NCBI GenBank assembly: GCA_029907715.1
Contig: JARYLI010000008.1
Coordinates: forward strand, 1 to 63,358
Direction: 5' to 3'
Origin: Methanothrix sp.
GTDB lineage: Archaea > Halobacteriota > Methanosarcinia > Methanotrichales > Methanotrichaceae
DNA: 63,358 bases
The notes under the pieces are model-generated. The model ran no database searches, was not told the origin of the DNA, and worked only from the letters and a program-made list of their open reading frames with translations. Positions 16,450 to 25,241 of this stretch are shown one piece after another (position 1 is the stretch's first letter; every line of letters starts with the position of its first letter). The position numbers and the translations under genes are program-made.

Positions 16450-16743
16450 CTACTTCGTTCTGGCCTCGTAGTACCGCCTGTACTCCCTCAAGAAGGCCTC
16501 TTTGTACAGCTCTTCCGCTCCCTCAGCGATGTAGTTGAATTTCCTGAGGTCTTTTACAAGCTCATCGCCGACTGAGTCGTCAGGCGTTTTTCCCTTCCTG
16601 AAATACTCCTGAAAGACCTCGTTCATTCCCATGATGCCTATGAGGCGACCTCCAACGTTTATCTGCTGAAGGCTGATAACACGCCCACAGCAACCACCAC
16701 TCATCCTGCCAAAGATCTTGTCCAGCAAGCAATCACCACACAA
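16450..16743 (-). CDS. Small Cys-containing protein co-transcribed with the permease
   Basis: A 97-residue (or ~92-residue) protein with CGDC at the extreme N-terminus in the longer reading and a GGCCGR motif near residue 17, then a helical, acidic body. The open frame starts at TTG 16743, but a TATA box at 16759-16768 puts the transcript start close to or inside that codon. A second TTG at 16728, preceded by GGTGAT, would give a better-placed start just before LDKIFGRMSGGCCG. The CC motif and position suggest a metal-binding partner or sensor for the permease. I do not recognise a named family. Confidence 0.6.
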   Translation of the reverse strand: MCGDCLLDKIFGRMSGGCCGRVISLQQINVGGRLIGIMGMNEVFQEYFRKGKTPDDSVGDELVKDLRKFNYIAEGAEELYKEAFLREYRRYYEARTK

Positions 16744-16776
16744 CGCATCAATCTCAATTGATATATAAACGTTGTG
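16739..16776 (-). promoter_or_regulatory. Promoter with flanking 7-bp inverted repeat (possible operator)
   Basis: CACAACG (16739-16745) and CGTTGTG (16770-16776) are perfect inverted copies that bracket the minus-strand TATA box TTTATATATC and the expected transcript start of the small Cys protein/permease operon. A dimeric repressor bound here would block TBP and polymerase. Confidence 0.45.
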
Positions 16777-16889
16777 AATGGTGATTTTGTTTATTTCATA
16801 AAGCTGAATGAAGAATACATATCTATAAATGTTGATGCAAAATGATCACATGCAGCCCGGCCCAGCGAGGACTGACCGGTATCCACAAT

Positions 16890-17037
16890 CGCTCTTATTC
16901 ATCTTATGACTTCCCCCGAAGAAAATTCATGCTATGCGCCGGTTTCGACTTATCTTCGACTGCGTCGAAGGCCCGGCGAGGGGATGAGTGGATTCAGCAA
17001 CCGGACCGCATGACCCACAAGTTGCTGAACACAAGCG
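16890..17037 (+). mobile_element. Family A miniature inverted-repeat element, copy 1
   Basis: A 148-bp non-coding element starting CGCTCTTAT and ending in a worn AAGCG terminus. The 8-bp sequence TCCACAAT occurs immediately on both sides (16882-16889 and 17038-17045), the target duplication left by insertion. Inside are palindromes TTCGAC...GTCGAA and TTCAGCAAC...GTTGCTGAA shared with the other copies. It fills the gap between the Cys-protein promoter and the methyltransferase gene. Confidence 0.85.
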
Positions 17038-17127
17038 TCCACAATAATTGCATCAGCGATCGCGGGCTCGCATCCCTTAATCCAAAGGCATGCTAACGTA
17101 ATCGCAACGTGCCCGCGATCAGCGATC

Positions 17128-18003
17128 TTAGCTCCTCCGTCCCAGATACACCCACTGATCGTATACGGCTATGGAGCTGCTGTTGTCTATAAGACTGCCC
17201 TTCCAGCCGAGACCTCCGAGAAGATCTGCGATCCTCTCAGCCTCCCTCTTGGAGTACACCGTGTAGAGTAGCGTGCTCCTGGCGAGTGATGATGATTTAA
17301 CTATTATATCCCTCCAGATGTGCCAGTTCGAGTCGTCTATCAACCCCACCATGAATCCGATCACAGCATCGAAGCTCTCCGTGCTGAAGAACCTCGGGAG
17401 GAGCCTGGCATCCAGCACGAATGTCCTGAAGGGGTCCAGAGCGCCAGCTCTCAGACCCTGGCACACCTCGCACCGGTCCACGTCCATCGCCCATGGGTCT
17501 GTTCCGAGCTTCCTGAGAACCATTGTTCCAGTGCCGCTTCCGCATCCAACCTCAAGCAGCCGAGAGCCATCGTCCAGCAGATCCTCAAGGAGCTCTTTCA
17601 GCATGCTCTCAAGTCTGGATATCCTGTCCGCAGGATGGTGAACGGTCCCGCTCTCAGCACACCCATCGCAGAATATGCCCTCCATCAGCGATACCGAGAG
17701 GCACTCCACTATGGCCTGGAAGAGCTCATCCTCATCTGCATCGACCCTTTCGCAATCCATGCCTTTGATGAGTTCCATCACAGGTCTGCTCTCTGAGTAA
17801 AGATCGGTCAGGAGGATCCAGAGATCCTGGGGCTCCGAGTGCAGCGCAAGAGACCTGTCGTTTACAGCAATGGCGCGATCGAAACTACCGGCTTCAGCCA
17901 CAATATTTCTTGTGACCGGGAGCCATATGAGGTCCTCGAGGGATTCCTCCGCAAGGAATACGCACTCGTCCTCTCCGAGATGGAGCATCCTGTTGATCAG
18001 CAC
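17128..18003 (-). CDS. SAM-dependent methyltransferase, class I, with unknown N-terminal domain
   Basis: A 291-residue protein. Residues from about 145 on form a Rossmann methyltransferase domain with the SAM-binding loop LLEVGCGSGTGT and an acidic end of strand 2 (AMDVDRCEV). The N-terminal ~110 residues are mostly acidic and helical and contain CDGCAESG; I cannot assign them. No close operon partner is evident: it is followed by a mobile element and separated by about 90 bases from the upstream marker 8 gene. The substrate is unknown. Confidence 0.7.
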   Translation of the reverse strand: MLINRMLHLGEDECVFLAEESLEDLIWLPVTRNIVAEAGSFDRAIAVNDRSLALHSEPQDLWILLTDLYSESRPVMELIKGMDCERVDADEDELFQAIVECLSVSLMEGIFCDGCAESGTVHHPADRISRLESMLKELLEDLLDDGSRLLEVGCGSGTGTMVLRKLGTDPWAMDVDRCEVCQGLRAGALDPFRTFVLDARLLPRFFSTESFDAVIGFMVGLIDDSNWHIWRDIIVKSSSLARSTLLYTVYSKREAERIADLLGGLGWKGSLIDNSSSIAVYDQWVYLGRRS

Positions 18004-18093
18004 AGAATTATGCTATGAGCCTGCAAATATGAACCTTCGCACCAGAGCCGCCGGGTAGGTGCAATCATCATATGCGAGAGGCGAGGCGGGAGA

Positions 18094-19077
18094 CTATATC
18101 AGAGGGCTCGGCTGGCGATCCGCATGCAGATATGGCAGGCTCGATCTGTGGATCACAAGTTTGCCTCTGAAATGCAGCGCCCTGTTCAGGACGAGCCGCT
18201 TTCCCTCCTGGGTCATGGCGAATACCGGTATCGATACACCTATCTGGAGCATGGCCCTCTCCCCAGCGACCTCCCTGACGGCCCTGGACGCGCAGGACCA
18301 TATGATATCACAGGTGTCTGCCAGAGCAGCAGCCTCATCCCTGCCTATGCCGGTTGTGTGTACCGCAAGGATCAGAGGGCTCCTTCCAGCCCTTGCCCCT
18401 ATTGCACGGAGATCTCTGGCATCAGAGGACATGCTCCCAGCCAGGGTCACAGCAACCCGCTCAAAGCCTGCATCGAGTGCAGCCACGAAACCTCTGATCT
18501 GGTCTATGGTAGCATGACGATCGATGAGGATGCATCCACGCTGCTCCAGGCCATCCTGGATCGCCTTTATTGGCTCAGTCTTGATGAGCCCTGTCATGTG
18601 TGCTCCGACAGCCTGCAGCACATCCGGCCTGGTTACGATAGCTGTGCCGGCGCCGTCGCAGACAACAACAGCCGCGTCCACCAGACCCTCGGCCATCCCG
18701 TCCATGAGGATCTCCGATGCGCCGAAGCTCACCGGATCCTCTGCAAGCTCAAGAACCCGCTGCGAGCTGTACATGCCGAGATCCATGATGTGGCTGCGAA
18801 TCACCTTCTCCACGGTTTCACGGCTCTCCTCATGGATCCCGTACAGATCCCTCCTGAGAGGGCAGAACCTGATCTGGGGATCGGTCAGGACCTCAGGTAC
18901 CCCATCCCTGATCCTCACCAGAGCCCCGGCCATCTCAGCAAGATGCTCTGCCATCCAGGAAGCATGGATCCTGAATGCACATATAACTATGGCTGCATCA
19001 GTCGTCGCATGAAATCCTGAACGATGCGCCTCCAGCCCGCAGGAATGGAGAACTATGACACCTGTCGAACGCTCCAC
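18094..19077 (-). CDS. Methanogenesis marker protein 8 (DUF2099)
   Basis: A 327-residue protein resembling the DUF2099/methanogenesis marker 8 family, found essentially only in methane-metabolising archaea. Visible features are an N-terminal HSCGLEAHRSG, a central DAAVVVCDGAGTAIV segment and several short cysteine-containing loops (FCPLRRD, IWSCASRAVRE). The function of the family is not established; its distribution suggests a role around methyl-coenzyme M reductase or a methanogenic cofactor. Assignment is by recall of the central motif, not a search. Confidence 0.7.
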   Translation of the reverse strand: MERSTGVIVLHSCGLEAHRSGFHATTDAAIVICAFRIHASWMAEHLAEMAGALVRIRDGVPEVLTDPQIRFCPLRRDLYGIHEESRETVEKVIRSHIMDLGMYSSQRVLELAEDPVSFGASEILMDGMAEGLVDAAVVVCDGAGTAIVTRPDVLQAVGAHMTGLIKTEPIKAIQDGLEQRGCILIDRHATIDQIRGFVAALDAGFERVAVTLAGSMSSDARDLRAIGARAGRSPLILAVHTTGIGRDEAAALADTCDIIWSCASRAVREVAGERAMLQIGVSIPVFAMTQEGKRLVLNRALHFRGKLVIHRSSLPYLHADRQPSPLI

Positions 19078-19327
19078 GCAGTCGAGAGCTGGTCAAAGCC
19101 GGGGATTTTCCCTGTTTTCGGCCTGGAATGAGAGCGAAGGGTGTAGCGTATTTGCTAAATATCGTGCGCGTGCTTGAGGTACAGATCAAGTGAAGCCGCT
19201 ATCATCGGGCATAGTCGTTCATCCAGAAATCTCTCAGGAGGGCATTTTAGCTCAACGTATCGAGCATGTTCGGTGTAGCCGCGTCGAATGCGAAATTTAT
19301 GGGCGCCTCCCGAGCGTGGATGCATGA

Positions 19328-19336
19328 GTTTATATC
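19328..19336 (+). promoter_or_regulatory. TATA box of the PAN gene
   Basis: GTTTATATC is centred about 27 bp before the ATG at 19359, predicting a leaderless mRNA and deciding that start over an in-frame ATG at 19266. Confidence 0.6.
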
Positions 19337-19358
19337 GTTGAAGATCGAAGATGCAACC

Positions 19359-20591
19359 ATGAGTGAATCGTCAGCTATGACGGATCAGGAAAGCCTGATC
19401 GAGTCGTTCACCAAGAGGATCGCAGCGCTCGAGAGGGAGAACAGGGCACTGGCTGAGGAGGCCGAGGCCCTCCGCATGGAGCGCGAGGAGGCCAGAGCGA
19501 AGCTCTTCGAGTCTCTCATATCCAACAAGAAGTATCTGCGCGAGCTTGAGCGTCTTAAGAAGGAGAACGCTCTGCTGAGGCGCATGCCGCTGTTTCTGGC
19601 CACAGTGATAGAGGTGGGCGACGACTACGTCATGCTCAGACAGCATGGGAACAACCAGGAGTTCATAACCACAGCTCCTCCGGAGATAATGGAGAAGCTG
19701 CAGCCGAACAGCAGGGTTGCAATAAACAACTCCCTGACGATAGTGAGACTCCTGGAGAGATCTGTGGATGTCAGGGCGAAGACAATGGAGCTGATAGAGG
19801 CTCCGAATGTGACGTATGATGATGTTGGAGGTCTCGACGCTCAGATACAGGAGATACGCGAGACCGTTGAGCTTCCGCTGACAAGGCCGGAGCTCTTCAG
19901 CAACATAGGAATAGAGCCGCCCAGGGGGGTGCTCCTCTACGGGCTCCCGGGCACCGGCAAGACACTCCTTGCCAAGGCTGTTGCGCACCATGCCAGGGCA
20001 ACGTTCATACACATGTCGGGAAGCGAGCTGGTCCACAAGTTCATCGGAGAGGGCGCACAGCTGGTGAGGGACATATTCCAGATGGCAAGGGAGAAGGCAC
20101 CATCAATAGTCTTCATCGATGAGATAGACGCTGTGGGAAGCATCAGGACGCACGACGGCACAACAGGCAGCGCAGAGGTCAACAGAACCATGATGCAGCT
20201 CCTGGCCGAGATGGACGGCTTCCGGGAGAGAGGGGATGTCAAGATAATCGCTGCAACAAACAGGATAGACATCCTGGATCCAGCTCTCCTCCGGCCTGGC
20301 AGATTCGACAGGATCATAGAGATACCAATGCCCAATGAGGTCGCGAGGCTGAAGATACTTGAGATCCATACGAGAAAGATGAAGAAGGCCGATGATGTCG
20401 ATCTCTCAGCCATAGCGAAGCAGACGGATGGAGCGAGCGGCGCTGAGCTGAAGGCCATTGCTGTCGAGGCCGGAATGAACGCGATACGGCGAGAGGCCAC
20501 TGTGGTCAACATGGATGACTTCAGACAGGCCGTGAAGAAGGTTATGGGTGAGGAGGAGAAGACCGACGAGTCTCTCAGGATGTTCTACTGA
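19359..20591 (+). CDS. pan: Proteasome-activating nucleotidase (PAN)
   Basis: A 410-residue AAA ATPase that unfolds substrates for the 20S proteasome. It has an N-terminal coiled coil (about residues 15-80), an OB-fold segment, Walker A GLPGTGKT (about 195-202), Walker B IVFIDEIDAVG and the second region of homology ([17 protein letters not shown]). The C-terminus reads RMFY. The canonical proteasome-docking HbYX tail has Tyr in the penultimate position; here it is Phe, a conservative change. The gene has its own promoter and no close neighbours. A second AAA unfoldase, Cdc48, is encoded at 36462. Confidence 0.95.
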   Translation: MSESSAMTDQESLIESFTKRIAALERENRALAEEAEALRMEREEARAKLFESLISNKKYLRELERLKKENALLRRMPLFLATVIEVGDDYVMLRQHGNNQEFITTAPPEIMEKLQPNSRVAINNSLTIVRLLERSVDVRAKTMELIEAPNVTYDDVGGLDAQIQEIRETVELPLTRPELFSNIGIEPPRGVLLYGLPGTGKTLLAKAVAHHARATFIHMSGSELVHKFIGEGAQLVRDIFQMAREKAPSIVFIDEIDAVGSIRTHDGTTGSAEVNRTMMQLLAEMDGFRERGDVKIIAATNRIDILDPALLRPGRFDRIIEIPMPNEVARLKILEIHTRKMKKADDVDLSAIAKQTDGASGAELKAIAVEAGMNAIRREATVVNMDDFRQAVKKVMGEEEKTDESLRMFY

Positions 20592-20834
20592 TCCTGAGAG
20601 CTCAGCAACCTATTTTCAGAGGATCCCTATCAACCTCCTGTTCGGGTATCTGCGAATGCTGCCGCATGCGTTTATCAAACAGGCTTTATACCAAAGAGCT
20701 GGATTTTGAGGATCCTATTCAGGATGCTCCCAGTGCATGCCCTGATTGTGTGCTTACAGAAGGAGAGATCTCATGCAGGGCTGCGATCTCTCCCTGAAGC
20801 TCGGAACGATGTGGATCGCCCGAATTTCTGGATG
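20592..20834. other. Intergenic region after PAN with an inverted repeat
   Basis: No gene seen. GGAGAGATC (20762-20770) and GATCTCTCC (20785-20793) form a 9-bp stem with a 14-base loop. A TATA-like GCTTTATACC near 20690 could drive a short non-coding transcript across it. The role of either is unknown. Confidence 0.4.
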
Positions 20835-20844
20835 CATCCAATTC

Positions 20845-21033
20845 CATTTGTCATCGGTTAAGGATTTTCTGAAAATATATTGACCATGGAATTTGACAAA
20901 TTGAGATCTCCCCATAGTGGAGAGTTTGATTCAAATCGACCGCTTGTGGGCTTGAGTCCTGATAGCAGTACTGAGGCGAGATAAGACCATTAAGTCCAAT
21001 TCTACACATGTCGATCTTAACCGATGACGCATG
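20845..21033 (+). mobile_element. Family B 189-bp inverted-repeat element, copy 1
   Basis: The termini are CATTTGTCATCGGTTAAG and, inverted, CATGCGTCATCGGTTAAG. The 10-bp sequence CATCCAATTC flanks the element exactly on both sides (20835-20844 and 21034-21043), as expected for a target duplication. The same 189-bp element occurs at 46024-46212, roughly nine positions in ten identical. It has no gene, so it would need a transposase in trans; the ends resemble IS4-type termini ending in GTTAAGGAT. Confidence 0.9.
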
Positions 21034-21117
21034 CATCCAATTCAGAGCCGGCATGCACTCTGTCTTCAGATAACCCACCGCATGAGGTCGGATGGTGTCT
21101 GTAACCTGAAACAGATA

Positions 21118-21253
21118 AGCTCTTATTGATAAATTGCCTGTGAACCCCGCATGCGATGGTAAAGGCATCGGCTTTGGCATGCGCTTCTGTAGAACGAATG
21201 AGTGCTTCCAGCAGCCGGATTGCGCAACCTGCACCTGCCAAACAATGAGAGCG
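21118..21253 (+). mobile_element. Family A miniature inverted-repeat element, degenerate copy
   Basis: A 136-bp element beginning AGCTCTTAT and ending ATGAGAGCG, worn versions of the family A termini, with GAATGAGTGC inside as in other copies. AACAGATA (21110-21117) and AACAAATA (21254-21261) flank it, a 7-of-8 match. It lies just past the family B element, between PAN and ferredoxin. Confidence 0.65.
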
Positions 21254-21279
21254 AACAAATAAAAAAAGCGGAGAGATTC

Positions 21280-21456
21280 TCACTCAATGTGTATTGCCTC
21301 AGATGGGCAGGCCTCTACGCATGTGCCGCACTCTGTGCACTTCTCCGGGTCGACCACTGCTATCTCCTCATCATCGAGTTTGATAGCCTCCTCCGGGCAC
21401 TCCTCCACACAGGTTCCACAGCTCACACATTCCTCTCTGTTAACTACTGCAGGCAT
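21280..21456 (-). CDS. 2[4Fe-4S] ferredoxin
   Basis: A 58-residue ferredoxin with two perfect CxxCxxCxxxCP motifs ([12 protein letters not shown] and [12 protein letters not shown]), each holding one [4Fe-4S] cluster by cross-coordination. It is a soluble electron carrier. The ATG at 21456 is chosen because GGAGGATTT precedes it and the extra 35 upstream codons do not resemble a ferredoxin. A TATA box (TATATATC region near 21510) lies upstream on the minus strand. In Methanothrix, ferredoxin carries electrons from acetate-derived CO oxidation; that role for this copy is inferred. Confidence 0.93.
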   Translation of the reverse strand: MPAVVNREECVSCGTCVEECPEEAIKLDDEEIAVVDPEKCTECGTCVEACPSEAIHIE

Positions 21457-21593
21457 TACGAAATCCTCCAATTTGCCTTTTATCGGCCAGTAATCGTGGA
21501 GTAGGCAGATATGATATATACCTTTCGTCAGCAGCTTTTGCAATAAATGCGAATGCAGCATGCTGCACTGAGAATGGTGTGAGAGCAGGCTGA

Positions 21594-23873
21594 TCAGCTG
21601 AGGTCCCTGTATCTCTTCCTGTCCCTGAGCTCCTGCTGCTTCGCGGCGTTCCAGCCGCTGACAGCCTGCAGGTATCCTGTTATCCTGCTTATGTGATCCA
21701 CCTCAGCAGAGCCGCAGCGCGGGCACATCTCCTGGAGACCCGGAGATATTGCGCAGCAGCTCAGGCACACGGTCATATCCCTGGTGAACGCGAAGTACCC
21801 GATCTGAGTGCTCTTCGCGAGGTTCATCCCGAAGCTCATCAGCGACTCTGGATCCGGATCGTTCTCTCCCAGAAAGATGTGAAAGATGTTGCCCCCATCC
21901 ACTATCGGGAAGAAGACATGCTCCAGCATGGCCCGCTCCATTATGGGGATGTCTGCGTTCACGCACACATGGGTGCCGTTTGTGTAGTAGACCGGCAGAT
22001 CCCTTGTCCTGTGAAGGTTCTCCAGCGCTGTCCTGAGATCACCCTTCACAACACGCCTTGCGCACTCCCTGTACTCGTCATGCAGCAGATCCGAGACCGC
22101 AAAGCGCTGCGCAGTGGTCTCGGCTGGAGTCCTCGCAAGCGCGATGGTCATCCCGTGGTCCCTGCTCAGCTTTTTAACATAAAGCTGCATCTCGGTCATC
22201 GCCCTGACAGCAAACCGCCATGCATCCCTCGATTCATGCATCTGTTTACCTGTGTGGAACTGGACCATCTCGTTTATACCCACGACGCCTATTGTGTAGA
22301 CGAGTTTCTCAAGATCCACAGCCATCGCGCCCTTCTCTCCGGTGACCGGGTCCCTGGGCCGCTGGGTGGCAAACGGCATCCGTCCGTTTGCTATGATCTT
22401 GTTCATCCATTCTCTTTTCACTTTGAAGATCTCCACTGAGACATCCATCAGCTCTTTTAGATACTCGAAGAGCAGCTCGTCCTCCCCGCGCGCCCTGTAG
22501 GCAGCCCTCGGGCAGTTCAGCGAGACGACCTGCCACGAACCCATCGAGAAGTGTTTTCCGTCCTTGAAGTAGAGCTTGTCCTCAAACTCGGTGTCGTTCT
22601 GGAAGGTGGAGGAGAACTGATACGCACAGCACTGGTAGCACGATATCCCCTTTCCAGCACCTCTGTACTCTGGGAGCTGGTTGTCGAAGTATGGCGCGCC
22701 GTACTTTGCAGCAAGCTTGAAGGCAAGCATGTACAGATCTCTGTAAGTCGGCAGATCCGGATGTGCACGGTTGAACTCCTCGTCCTCCTTCATGAAATCA
22801 GGCTCGATGCTTATCTCCGGCTTCGGGAAATTGAACGGCTTTCCCCAGTAATCGCCCTCCAGCATGACCTCCATCAGCGCCTTGAATGCGAGCCTCACCT
22901 CCCTCTCGAACTCGCCGTATGTTCTGAGGGGCGCCTGCTCCCCGTTCCATATCCTTCCTTTATAGACAGCAGGTTTGTCCTTCCAGATCGTGGGCACGCC
23001 AGGCGTGAGCTGGACTGAGGAGAAGACTAGCTGCCCGCCCCGCGCGACCATCATCTGGGTCATCTCGTAGACGAACATCTGCATGAGCTGCTTGATATCC
23101 GTGTAGCTCAACCCCTCCAGATACGGTGCCACAAATGTCAGGAAGTTGTAGAAGCCCTGCCCTCCTGCGAAGTTCGTCTGCGCGCTGCCAAGCGCCTTTA
23201 CCGCATGGAGTATCGCCACCTCAGGCTTCTTGGCAGGACCCGCGACGGATGCCTTGGTCCCGCGCCCGTCAGGCATCAATCCGTAGTAGAAGAAGTACCT
23301 GAGATCATGATCTTGGCAGAACGGACGTGTGCCGAAGTATTCCAGATCGTGGATGTGGAGGTCCCCGGAGATGTGGTGATCTGAGAGGTGCGGGGGAAGA
23401 AGCAGGAGGTACTGCTCCTTGCTGATCTTGTCTGCCTTCTTCTTGTGCGACGTCTCCGCGTTGTCCTGAAGGTTCGCGTTCTCCCTCGACTCGAACCCTG
23501 TGCCTATATCGATGAGGTGAGCATCGTACACGGGTGTGCCTATTCTTGTGCATATGTTGCGCCACTCGGGATGATGCCTCTCGAGAAGAACCACGTTCAC
23601 GATCTCCCTGACGAGGGGCCCTGAGAGGTAGCGGACGTTCATCCATCGTATCCTGCGCTCCACCTCCTTCGCGATCTCTTTTGCCTCATCCTCAGTTATG
23701 GCGGGCATTTTATAAAAATTCTCAGATAGCTTGGTCTCCTTGAGAAGCTGCTTCACTATCGCGTTCCTGTCCCAGTCGAGCAGATGCCCATCTGTGGTGC
23801 GCACCTTGGGCATCGCGGAGACAACAACACCCGTAAGGGTCAGCTGTTTGTTTTTCCCGTTCAACATCCCCAC
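21594..23873 (-). CDS. nrdD: Anaerobic ribonucleoside-triphosphate reductase (class III)
   Basis: A 759-residue glycyl-radical enzyme reducing NTPs to dNTPs without oxygen. The N-terminus carries an ATP-cone-like regulatory segment. The C-terminus has the zinc site CLSCC...CPRCG and the glycyl-radical motif RITGYL with the radical Gly at about residue 733. The activating radical-SAM enzyme NrdG is not encoded in the window. The start may be the first Met or one further in (Met21, just before the ATP cone). The next gene downstream, 137 bases away, is a ferredoxin, which may or may not share a transcript. Confidence 0.95.
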   Translation of the reverse strand: MGMLNGKNKQLTLTGVVVSAMPKVRTTDGHLLDWDRNAIVKQLLKETKLSENFYKMPAITEDEAKEIAKEVERRIRWMNVRYLSGPLVREIVNVVLLERHHPEWRNICTRIGTPVYDAHLIDIGTGFESRENANLQDNAETSHKKKADKISKEQYLLLLPPHLSDHHISGDLHIHDLEYFGTRPFCQDHDLRYFFYYGLMPDGRGTKASVAGPAKKPEVAILHAVKALGSAQTNFAGGQGFYNFLTFVAPYLEGLSYTDIKQLMQMFVYEMTQMMVARGGQLVFSSVQLTPGVPTIWKDKPAVYKGRIWNGEQAPLRTYGEFEREVRLAFKALMEVMLEGDYWGKPFNFPKPEISIEPDFMKEDEEFNRAHPDLPTYRDLYMLAFKLAAKYGAPYFDNQLPEYRGAGKGISCYQCCAYQFSSTFQNDTEFEDKLYFKDGKHFSMGSWQVVSLNCPRAAYRARGEDELLFEYLKELMDVSVEIFKVKREWMNKIIANGRMPFATQRPRDPVTGEKGAMAVDLEKLVYTIGVVGINEMVQFHTGKQMHESRDAWRFAVRAMTEMQLYVKKLSRDHGMTIALARTPAETTAQRFAVSDLLHDEYRECARRVVKGDLRTALENLHRTRDLPVYYTNGTHVCVNADIPIMERAMLEHVFFPIVDGGNIFHIFLGENDPDPESLMSFGMNLAKSTQIGYFAFTRDMTVCLSCCAISPGLQEMCPRCGSAEVDHISRITGYLQAVSGWNAAKQQELRDRKRYRDLS

Positions 23874-23987
23874 CCACGATATGTTTCGACAACAAAATCA
23901 GCGTATTCACAACCACCTCTTTATTGTTTTCGCCTGTGATTTGAACATAGAAAAATTATAATTATATTTCCATCGAACGTATTCGAT

Positions 23988-25241
23988 TTACGTGTGTTTT
24001 ACTATAATCACCATCAATATTAACACCATTAATAAAATAAATATAATAATATATTTAACTCTTGTTTTCCAGAGTTCATCTTTAATTGCACCGTAAATCG
24101 GACCTAGAATTATACCAAATATACTAAGAGCTAATAATATATGGTTGCCCCATCTTTCCCAAAAATCTTTTACTACAATCTCGTCATCTTTAAAATGGAA
24201 TCGTTTTTTAAAAAGATAATCATCTGATATTATCGTAATAGCTGGCAGTGAGAACATTCCACTTTTGTTGAATTTCAAATATTCCTCTATATTTATTACT
24301 TCATTGTGATCCAACGAAACATTTTCAAACTTATTTTGATCCACATACTCACAGTAATCTGTATCTTCAAAGACTACTGTAATATTTTGGGTCCTATTAC
24401 CCATACCACCCAAATAAGATATATCATATATTATTCTAACAATATCGTTTTTGGAGATGTCTTTTTGATTGATGTTTGCACCAACTTCAAATAGCGGTTC
24501 TGGTGGATTTATATCGATTTCTGTACTGTAATCCATATCAGCAAACGAAACATCATAAAACCTGAGTGTGGTCTTGATGTTGTACTTCCTTGTATCATTG
24601 GGCTTAACGGCGTACCAGTATAAAAGTCTTGATGGTTTCTGGAGCCGCAGGTCTCCAAATGTTATCAGATGCTTTTTTGGGTCATATGAAAATTTGAAAC
24701 TATTTTCATAATCAGTCTCATTGATCTCAAAGATTCCATCAGAGGCGCTATTTTGACATATACTGAGGTCACCCCCCGTTAACACCTCATAAATCCTGGA
24801 TATATTTTGTACATACAAACCCCTATCAATATTCTCGTGGATCCACAACCCTTTTATCTCGTCGGACGTAGCAGGTATTAACTCAGTAAATACAACTAAG
24901 GTATCCCCAGGATAATAACCATCATCGCTATAAAATCTTCTTCCCGGACATAGATATACAACTTTGTTTATTTTAATTGGATCACCTGCTTGATAGTACT
25001 GCCTTTCGATCGTTCTTGCTGTCGTTCCTGAAGATATAGAGATTGATGGGCTTGCAGCAGGAACTGCCTTAACAGCGGATTTTTGCTCAGATATGCCATA
25101 AACAATTCGATCCAATTCTTTTGTCTCTTCTGCAGTATAACGCAGTGACAAAGCTACTGGAGAGACCATCAGTAGTATCAACAACACATATATAATAATT
25201 TTTGAGTAAATATGCGTATTATCTACATACATCGCATCCAT
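23988..25241 (-). CDS. Unknown exported or membrane-anchored protein, AT-rich island
   Basis: A 417-residue protein with an N-terminal signal or anchor (IIIYVLLILLMVSPVALS), a long extracytoplasmic region with several N-glycosylation sequons (NIS, NET, NDT, NRT, NIT, NVS) and two C-terminal hydrophobic segments, the last followed by VKHT. Base composition is far richer in A and T than the flanking genes. It overlaps the end of the upstream gene by 23 bases, so they are likely one transcript. I recognise no domain. The pair looks like laterally acquired surface proteins. Confidence 0.65.
   Translation of the reverse strand: MDAMYVDNTHIYSKIIIYVLLILLMVSPVALSLRYTAEETKELDRIVYGISEQKSAVKAVPAASPSISISSGTTARTIERQYYQAGDPIKINKVVYLCPGRRFYSDDGYYPGDTLVVFTELIPATSDEIKGLWIHENIDRGLYVQNISRIYEVLTGGDLSICQNSASDGIFEINETDYENSFKFSYDPKKHLITFGDLRLQKPSRLLYWYAVKPNDTRKYNIKTTLRFYDVSFADMDYSTEIDINPPEPLFEVGANINQKDISKNDIVRIIYDISYLGGMGNRTQNITVVFEDTDYCEYVDQNKFENVSLDHNEVINIEEYLKFNKSGMFSLPAITIISDDYLFKKRFHFKDDEIVVKDFWERWGNHILLALSIFGIILGPIYGAIKDELWKTRVKYIIIFILLMVLILMVIIVKHT

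Noticed and set aside
19266-19358. An upstream ATG adding 31 residues to PAN
   Set aside because: The TATA box at 19328-19336 lies inside that extension, and the added residues lack the coiled-coil character of PAN N-termini.
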